Below, one piece after another: positions 59,123-64,000 of a stretch of 64,000 bases of DNA. This DNA comes from Halomonas meridiana (GTDB lineage: Bacteria; Pseudomonadota; Gammaproteobacteria; Pseudomonadales; Halomonadaceae), in the NCBI RefSeq assembly GCF_009846525.1, contig NZ_CP024621.1, positions 2,232,001 through 2,296,000 on the forward strand, read 5' to 3'. Numbering within the stretch: the first letter of the stretch is position 1; every line of letters starts with the position of its first letter. The position numbers and the translations under genes were made by a program. The notes beneath the pieces are model-generated. The model searched no databases and had not been told where the DNA came from. It saw nothing but the letters and a program-made list of their open reading frames with translations.

Positions 59123-59734
59123 TTAGGCGATGGCGGCTTGGTAACGACGCTCGACATCTTCCCAATTCACCACGTTGAAGAAAGCATCCACGTAGTCTGG
59201 ACGCTTGTTCTGGAACTTCAGGTAGTACGCGTGCTCCCAAACGTCCAGACCGAGTACGGGCGTGTTGCCGTGCATCAACGGGCTATCTTGATTGAGGGTA
59301 TTTTCGACGACCAGCTTTTTCTCAGGCGTGACGGACAACCATGCCCAGCCGCTGCCGAAACGGCCCAGCGCGGCTTTTTTGAAGGCGTCTTTGAACGCAT
59401 CAAGGCCGCCCAGCTCTGCGTCGATGGCTTTAGCCACGTCGCCATGCGGCTGGCCGCCACCGTTGGGTGACATCATTTGCCAAAACATGGAGTGGTTAGC
59501 GTGGCCGCCACCGTTGTTGATAACGGCTTGGCGCTTCTCTTCGGGTACGCGATCCAGATTCGCCACCAGCTCTTCCACCGGAACGTCTTCTAGACCGGTG
59601 CCTTCCAGCGCACCGTTCAGGTTGGTGACGTAGGTGTTGTGGTGGCGAGAGTGGTGAATTTCCATCGTCATCGCGTCGATGTTCGGCTCGAGAGCATCGT
59701 AAGCGTACGGCAGTTCAGGAAGGGTATGTGCCAT
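59123..59734 (-). CDS. sodA: Superoxide dismutase, manganese type
   Basis: 203 residues from the ATG at 59734 (AAGGAG about 9 bases upstream). Metal ligands His in [13 protein letters not shown] region ([12 protein letters not shown]), NHSMFW (GGHANHS), Asp in [11 protein letters not shown] and His in that segment. GGHANHS and [10 protein letters not shown] are Mn-SOD features rather than Fe-SOD ones, so a Mn or cambialistic enzyme is expected. It stands alone with a terminator downstream. Confidence 0.93.
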   Translation of the reverse strand: MAHTLPELPYAYDALEPNIDAMTMEIHHSRHHNTYVTNLNGALEGTGLEDVPVEELVANLDRVPEEKRQAVINNGGGHANHSMFWQMMSPNGGGQPHGDVAKAIDAELGGLDAFKDAFKKAALGRFGSGWAWLSVTPEKKLVVENTLNQDSPLMHGNTPVLGLDVWEHAYYLKFQNKRPDYVDAFFNVVNWEDVERRYQAAIA

Positions 59735-59897
59735 GCTATCTTCTCCTTGAGTGGCTTCTGTTGCGTTCACTACATTAGGTGTGGTCTTACTCCACCCTTT
59801 TCAACCACCGCCCCGGCAATTTTTTACCATCGGCGGCAAATCTTTGTCCCAGTACCTTAGTCAACTATTGTCAGTTTATCGAACCCGCCCGCAATAA

Positions 59898-59927
59898 AAA
59901 AGCCGACTTCTGGCGAAGTCGGCTTTT
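59898..59927 (-). terminator. Terminator of etfBA
   Basis: Perfect 13-base stem AAAAGCCGACTTC with GAAGTCGGCTTTT and a 4-base TGGC loop, followed on the minus strand by T-rich sequence. 22 bases past the etfA stop. It can also serve as a weak plus-strand stop. Confidence 0.92.
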
Positions 59928-59949
59928 GACAGGCAGCAAGTTCAATGAC

Positions 59950-60876
59950 TTACAGCTTGCTTTCCAGCTCCGGCAGGATCTCGAACAGATCCCCGACCAG
60001 GCCGTAGTCTGCCACCTGGAAAATCGGCGCTTCGTCGTCTTTGTTGATCGCGACGATCACCTTGGAGTCTTTCATGCCCGCCAAGTGCTGAATCGCACCT
60101 GAAATACCCACCGCAATGTACAGCTCAGGCGCGACGATCTTACCAGTCTGGCCCACCTGCATATCGTTGGGTACGAAGCCAGCGTCTACCGCCGCGCGGG
60201 AAGCGCCAATGGCCGCGCCCAGCTTGTCGGCAATGCCGTCCAGCAGCTTGAAGTTCTCGCCGTTACCCATGCCACGGCCACCGGAGATGACGACCTTGGC
60301 ACCGCCGAGTTCCGGGCGGTCGCTCTGGGCCAGCTCTTCTTTGACAAAGCTGGATTGGCTGTTGTCAGCGGCGAACGCTACCGCTTCCACGGCTGCGCTG
60401 CCGCCCTGGCCCACCGCATCGAACGCGGTGGTGCGCACGGTAATGACTTTCAGCGCGTCGTCACTTTTGACCGTGGCGATAGCGTTACCGGCATAAATCG
60501 GGCGCAGGAAAGTATCGGCGTTCTCGACGCCGATCACATCCGACAGCTGGCTGACATCTTTCAGGGCCGCCAAGCGTGGCAGGACGTTTTTACCGGTGGT
60601 GGAGGCGCTGGCCAGTACGTGGGTGTAATCACCCGCCAGCTCCACCAGCAGCGCGCCCATGGGCTCGGCCAGCTGGTGGGCGTACACGGCGTTGTCCGCC
60701 ACGCGTACTTTGCTCACGCCGTCGAGTTTGGCGGCCGCGTCAGCGGCGGCCTGGACGCCTTCACCGGCGACCAGCACATCGATATCGCCACCAATGGCTT
60801 GGGCCGCTGCCACGACGTGGGCGGTGGCGCTGGCCAACTGACCTTCATGAAGGTCGGCAAGTACCAGAATGCTCAT
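59950..60876 (-). CDS. etfA: Electron transfer flavoprotein alpha subunit
   Basis: 308 residues from the ATG at 60876 (AAGGAG upstream). Motifs ILVLADLHEGQL, VISGGRGMGNGENFKLLDG, GASRAAVDAGFVPNDMQVGQTGKIVAPELYIAVGISG and INKDDEAPIFQVADYGLVGDL, the FAD-binding ETF-alpha features. It accepts electrons from acyl-CoA dehydrogenases including LiuA. It lies 45 bases after etfB. Confidence 0.97.
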   Translation of the reverse strand: MSILVLADLHEGQLASATAHVVAAAQAIGGDIDVLVAGEGVQAAADAAAKLDGVSKVRVADNAVYAHQLAEPMGALLVELAGDYTHVLASASTTGKNVLPRLAALKDVSQLSDVIGVENADTFLRPIYAGNAIATVKSDDALKVITVRTTAFDAVGQGGSAAVEAVAFAADNSQSSFVKEELAQSDRPELGGAKVVISGGRGMGNGENFKLLDGIADKLGAAIGASRAAVDAGFVPNDMQVGQTGKIVAPELYIAVGISGAIQHLAGMKDSKVIVAINKDDEAPIFQVADYGLVGDLFEILPELESKL

Positions 60877-60921
60877 AGAATTCACTCCTTTCAAAGCATG
60901 TCGATCAACGTCACGCCGACC

Positions 60922-61671
60922 TTAGATCACTTTGGCTTCGTTTTTCAGTTTGTCGATCAGCTCGTCGACCGAGGCGACTTTGATACCGCCTTTACGCTCG
61001 GCGGGGGATTCCACTTTGAGCAGCGTGACCTTGGAGGCCACTTCCACGCCGTAGTCAGCGGGGGTTTTGACATCCAGCGGCTTTTTCTTGGCCTTCATGA
61101 TGTCCGGCAGCTTGGCGTAGCGCGGCTCGTTGAGGCGCAGATCAGTGGTGACGATGGCCGGGAGTGTCAGCGCGACGGTTTGCAGGCCGCCGTCAATTTC
61201 ACGCGTCACGTTGACCTTGTCACCATCTACCGCGACTTCTGAGGCGAAAGTGCCTTGCGGCAGGTTAGTCAGCGCGGCGAGCATCTGGCCGGTCTGGTTG
61301 TTGTCGGTGTCGATGGCCTGCTTGCCGAGGATGACGAGGCCGGGCTGCTCTTCGTCCACCACTTTGGCCAGAAGTTTGGCCACCGCCAGCGATTCGGCGC
61401 GTTCGTCGGTTTCAATATGAATGGCGCGGTCAGCCCCCAGCGCCAGTGCGGTGCGCAGCTGCTCTTGGGCGGCCTTGGGGCCCACGGTCACGGCCACGAC
61501 TTCGGTGGCTACGCCCTTCTCTTTCAGGCGCACCGCCTCTTCCACGGCAATTTCGCAGAAGGGGTTCATGGCCATTTTGACGTTGGTAAGGTCCACATCA
61601 GAATGATCCGCTTTGACGCGGATTTTGACGTTGTAGTCGATGACGCGTTTCACCGCGACGAGTACTTTCAT
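60922..61671 (-). CDS. etfB: Electron transfer flavoprotein beta subunit
   Basis: 249 residues from the ATG at 61671 (GAGGAA upstream); a longer in-frame start at 61725 is disfavoured. Motifs [51 protein letters not shown] and [19 protein letters not shown] (AMP-binding). Pairs with EtfA to carry electrons to EtfD. Divergent from etfD. Confidence 0.97.
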   Translation of the reverse strand: MKVLVAVKRVIDYNVKIRVKADHSDVDLTNVKMAMNPFCEIAVEEAVRLKEKGVATEVVAVTVGPKAAQEQLRTALALGADRAIHIETDERAESLAVAKLLAKVVDEEQPGLVILGKQAIDTDNNQTGQMLAALTNLPQGTFASEVAVDGDKVNVTREIDGGLQTVALTLPAIVTTDLRLNEPRYAKLPDIMKAKKKPLDVKTPADYGVEVASKVTLLKVESPAERKGGIKVASVDELIDKLKNEAKVI

Positions 61672-62045
61672 AGGTTCCTCGCTTGGCTCGTGATAGAAGC
61701 CGTTAACCTGACTAGGCGCCGCCACCTAGTGGCCGCGCTCAAAATTCATGCAAGCGTTTGATAGGCTAGTAAATGAAAAACCCTATCAATTTGCCACAGC
61801 CTACCCACCAGCAACAACTTTCTCTTCGTGCGGCCTTGGTCGTAGCCCGCTGGTATCGCTGCTCGTACCGACACTTATAAAGTGTGCTTTTGCCATCGTA
61901 GGGGTGACCTGACACGGGTATTATGCCTATCATGGGAGATAACCAGAAGCAAACGACCGTTTTAAATTAAGGCCATCTTTTCATAAGCTAGTGCCCATTC
62001 GCTAGCCCGATACAGATGGCACTTATGAGAATAAGGAGAAACCGG
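61672..62045. other. 374-base divergent gap between etfB and etfD
   Basis: Holds the promoters of etfBA and etfD. I see no RNA gene or reading frame that looks real. A PsrA-like half-palindrome CAAGCGTTTGA sits at 61751-61761; PsrA is known to control etf genes in some gammaproteobacteria, but one imperfect site is weak evidence. AAGGAG at 62033-62038 fixes the etfD start. Confidence 0.5.
61751..61761 (-). promoter_or_regulatory. Possible PsrA-type operator near etfB
   Basis: CAAGCGTTTGA is a near-palindrome similar to the known CAAAC-N(2-4)-GTTTG PsrA site; the left half has one mismatch. About 80 bases before the etfB start. Only suggestive. Confidence 0.25.
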
Positions 62046-63710
62046 GTGGAAAACGTTGAACGCGATGTAATGGACTTTGACGTTGTCATCGTCGGCGCAG
62101 GCCCATCAGGGCTTGCCGCCGCTTGCCGCTTGATGCAGCAAGCCAACGAGGCCGAGCAAGAACTCACCGTCTGTGTCGTGGAAAAAGGCTCAGAGGTCGG
62201 CGCCCACATTCTCTCTGGGGCCGTCTTTGAACCTCGCGCACTGGCGGAGCTGTTTCCCGACTGGGAAGAGCGTGGTGCGCCTCTCACGACCCCTGCCGTT
62301 CGCGACGATGTATACCTGCTCAAAGATGCCGACAAAGCGCAGAAGATTCCCAATGCGCTCGTGCCGAAAAGCATGCACAACACCGGCGGCGATTTGACGC
62401 GCTACGTGATCAGTGCGGGCAACCTGTGCCGCTGGCTTGCGGAGCAGGCAGAATCGTTGGGCGTCGAGATTTTCCCAGGGTTCGCCGCTCAGGAAGTGAT
62501 CGTCGAAGAGGGTGTCGTTCGCGGTATCTTGATTGGCGACATGGGCGTCGGTGCCGATGGCACTCCTAAAGATGGCCACATGCCCGGTATGGAGCTGCGC
62601 GCCAAGTACACGCTCTTTGCCGAGGGTGCGCGCGGCCACTTGGGCAAGCGGCTGATCAATGACTTCTCTTTGAATGCAGGCCGTGACCCACAGCACTACG
62701 GCATCGGCTTGAAAGAACTATGGGATGTGCCCGCCGACAAGCACGAGCCCGGCTTGGTCGTCCACGGCTCTGGTTGGCCGCTGGATAGCAATACCCACGG
62801 CGGCTGGTTCCTTTACCATGCAGAGAATCAGCAGGTCGTCGTTGGGCTGATCATGGATCTTGGCTACCAGAACCCGTGGCTATCACCGTTCGATGAATTT
62901 CAGCGCATGAAGCACCACCCGGTGCTAAGCCAATACCTGGAAGGTGGTAAACGCGTGGCCTATGGCGCGCGGGCCATTGCCAAAGGCGGGTACAACTGCC
63001 TGCCGAAAATGACGTTCCCTGGCGGCCTGCTCATTGGCTGTGATGCGGGTACGCTCAACTTTGCCAAGATCAAAGGCCTACATACCGCCATGAAATCAGG
63101 CATGGTCGCAGCCGAGAGCGTCTTCGAGGCCATCCAAGGGGGTGATGAAGGTGGGCAAGAGCTCGCCAGCTTCACCCGCAAATGGGAAGCCAGCTGGGCC
63201 TATCAGGAGCTCAAAGAGAGTGCGAGCTTCGGCCCGGCCATACATAAATACGGCACGGTCGGCGGCGGCGCCTACAACTTCGTGAACCAACTGCTGGGCA
63301 ATAAACTCCCCAACGTTCATGACACCACCACTGACCATGGGGCACTAAAGCCAGCCGCCGAATTCGAGAAAATCGACTATCCGAAGCCGGACGGCAAGCT
63401 ATCGTTCGATAAATCCACCTCGGTGTTTTTATCGAATACGAACCACGAAGAGGATCAGCCTTGCCACCTGCGCCTTGCAGACCCCGATCTACCGATTCGT
63501 GAGAACTTGCCCAAATACGCCGAGCCCGCACAGCGCTACTGCCCGGCCGGGGTGTATGAAGTCGTCGAAGATGATCAAGGCCAGCCGCGCTTTCAGATCA
63601 ACTTCCAGAACTGCGTGCACTGCAAGACCTGCGATATCAAAGATCCAGCCCAGAACATTACCTGGGTAGCTCCTGAAGGGGGCGGTGGTCCCAACTACCC
63701 CAACATGTAA
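62046..63710 (+). CDS. etfD: Electron transfer flavoprotein-ubiquinone oxidoreductase
   Basis: 554 residues from the GTG at 62046, chosen because AAGGAG lies 7 bases upstream; ATGs at 62016 and 62025 come before the ribosome-binding site. FAD-binding start FDVVIVGAGPSGLAAACRL, later ILSGAVFEPRALAELFPDW, and the C-terminal 4Fe-4S motif QNCVHCKTCDIKDPAQNITW (with CPAGVYEV). It passes electrons from ETF to ubiquinone in the inner membrane, completing the route from LiuA. It stands alone, divergent from etfBA. Confidence 0.96.
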   Translation: MENVERDVMDFDVVIVGAGPSGLAAACRLMQQANEAEQELTVCVVEKGSEVGAHILSGAVFEPRALAELFPDWEERGAPLTTPAVRDDVYLLKDADKAQKIPNALVPKSMHNTGGDLTRYVISAGNLCRWLAEQAESLGVEIFPGFAAQEVIVEEGVVRGILIGDMGVGADGTPKDGHMPGMELRAKYTLFAEGARGHLGKRLINDFSLNAGRDPQHYGIGLKELWDVPADKHEPGLVVHGSGWPLDSNTHGGWFLYHAENQQVVVGLIMDLGYQNPWLSPFDEFQRMKHHPVLSQYLEGGKRVAYGARAIAKGGYNCLPKMTFPGGLLIGCDAGTLNFAKIKGLHTAMKSGMVAAESVFEAIQGGDEGGQELASFTRKWEASWAYQELKESASFGPAIHKYGTVGGGAYNFVNQLLGNKLPNVHDTTTDHGALKPAAEFEKIDYPKPDGKLSFDKSTSVFLSNTNHEEDQPCHLRLADPDLPIRENLPKYAEPAQRYCPAGVYEVVEDDQGQPRFQINFQNCVHCKTCDIKDPAQNITWVAPEGGGGPNYPNM

Positions 63711-63720
63711 CTGCGTCTCG

Positions 63721-63752
63721 CCGTTGGCTGCCCAAACGAGGGCAGCCAACGG
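63721..63752 (+). terminator. Strong hairpin after etfD, terminator-like
   Basis: Perfect 13-base arms CCGTTGGCTGCCC and GGGCAGCCAACGG with a 6-base loop, 10 bases past the etfD stop. No U-run, so termination may need Rho; it may also serve the convergent GGDEF gene. Confidence 0.6.
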
Positions 63753-63775
63753 TGCTCCCTTCTGCATTCGCGCCT

Positions 63776-64000
63776 TTAGCGCGACGGCTCTTCATGAAAA
63801 TACGCGGTGTTCTTTCCCGCCTGCTTGGCGCGATACATGGCGGAATCGGCACGCTTCATCAGCGTTTGCTCATCGGCTCCATCGTCTGGAAACAGCGCCA
63901 CTCCAATACTGACCGAAATCAAACACGTCTGTCCCTGCAACGAGAAAGGCTCTTGAATCGCAGCCACCAACTGCTCGGTGACACGCGTCACGGGCTCCCG
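63776..64000 (-). CDS. GGDEF-domain protein, C-terminal end only
   Basis: 74 codons to a stop at 63776; the 5' part lies past the window edge. The visible residues (SVSIGVALFPDDGADEQTLMKRADSAMYRAKQAGKNTAYF) are the end of a GGDEF (diguanylate cyclase) domain. The active GG(D/E)EF motif itself lies outside the window. A probable c-di-GMP enzyme; other domains unknown. Confidence 0.85.
   Translation of the reverse strand, partial: REPVTRVTEQLVAAIQEPFSLQGQTCLISVSIGVALFPDDGADEQTLMKRADSAMYRAKQAGKNTAYFHEEPSR

Noticed and set aside
60355..61242. 295-codon frame antisense to etfA/etfB
   Set aside because: Shadow of two certain genes, low complexity.

Overview
The window reads as chromosomal DNA of a gammaproteobacterium, most likely Halomonadaceae (Halomonas or a close relative). 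This is inferred from protein resemblance, from Pseudomonas-like gene order (algU-mucA-mucB-mucC-mucD-lepA-lepB-rnc-era-recO-pdxJ-acpS and cysM-rlmD-relA-mazG) and from fairly high GC; no database search was possible. Coding density is high, most genes sit in tightly packed operons, and I see no prophage, insertion sequence, CRISPR array, tRNA or rRNA.

Layout. 1-4.5 kb: a branched-chain amino-acid type ABC transporter (livG, livF, binding protein, livH, livM; minus strand). 4.5-13.6 kb: a divergent leucine/isovalerate catabolic operon (liuR, liuA, liuB, liuC, liuD, liuE) plus an acyl-CoA ligase. 13.7-17.1 kb: a methyltransferase, a small outer-membrane-like protein and a Kef-type antiporter. 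17.1-19.6 kb: trpR-trpE-trpG behind a trp operator. 19.5-29.8 kb: DUF1294 protein, rluF, DUF924 protein, ppc, mazG, relA, rlmD (frameshifted), cysM. 29.9-43.5 kb: gacS/barA, then acpS, pdxJ, recO, era, rnc, lepB, lepA and the envelope-stress operon rpoE-mucA-mucB-rseC-mucD. 43.9-49.7 kb: a DAHP synthase gene, dinG, rhlB, a small basic protein and xthA. 49.8-59.7 kb: a TonB2/TtpC-type energy-transduction cluster behind a Fur-like box, the class Ib ribonucleotide reductase operon nrdHIEF behind two NrdR-like boxes, and a Mn-type superoxide dismutase. 59.9-63.7 kb: etfB-etfA and divergent etfD. 63.8-64 kb: the C-terminal end of a GGDEF protein.

How parts fit. The liv transporter and the liu enzymes form one uptake-and-degradation unit. 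Both divergent promoters carry a LiuR-like palindrome in a MerR-type long spacer, so one MerR regulator probably controls both. Electrons taken by LiuA would pass to EtfAB and EtfD, which are also encoded here. The 50-60 kb region groups genes suited to iron limitation: TonB energy supply, a Mn/Fe-flexible reductase and Mn-SOD.

Quality note. Two otherwise well-conserved genes (rlmD and the ttpC/exbB-like gene) are each broken by what looks like one missing base in a G/C homopolymer. Both give perfect family sequence when one base is added, so sequencing or assembly error is the likelier explanation. I found no clearly undescribed multi-gene system. The strongest new-looking signals are regulatory: the shared LiuR sites, the trp operator, and the paired NrdR boxes.
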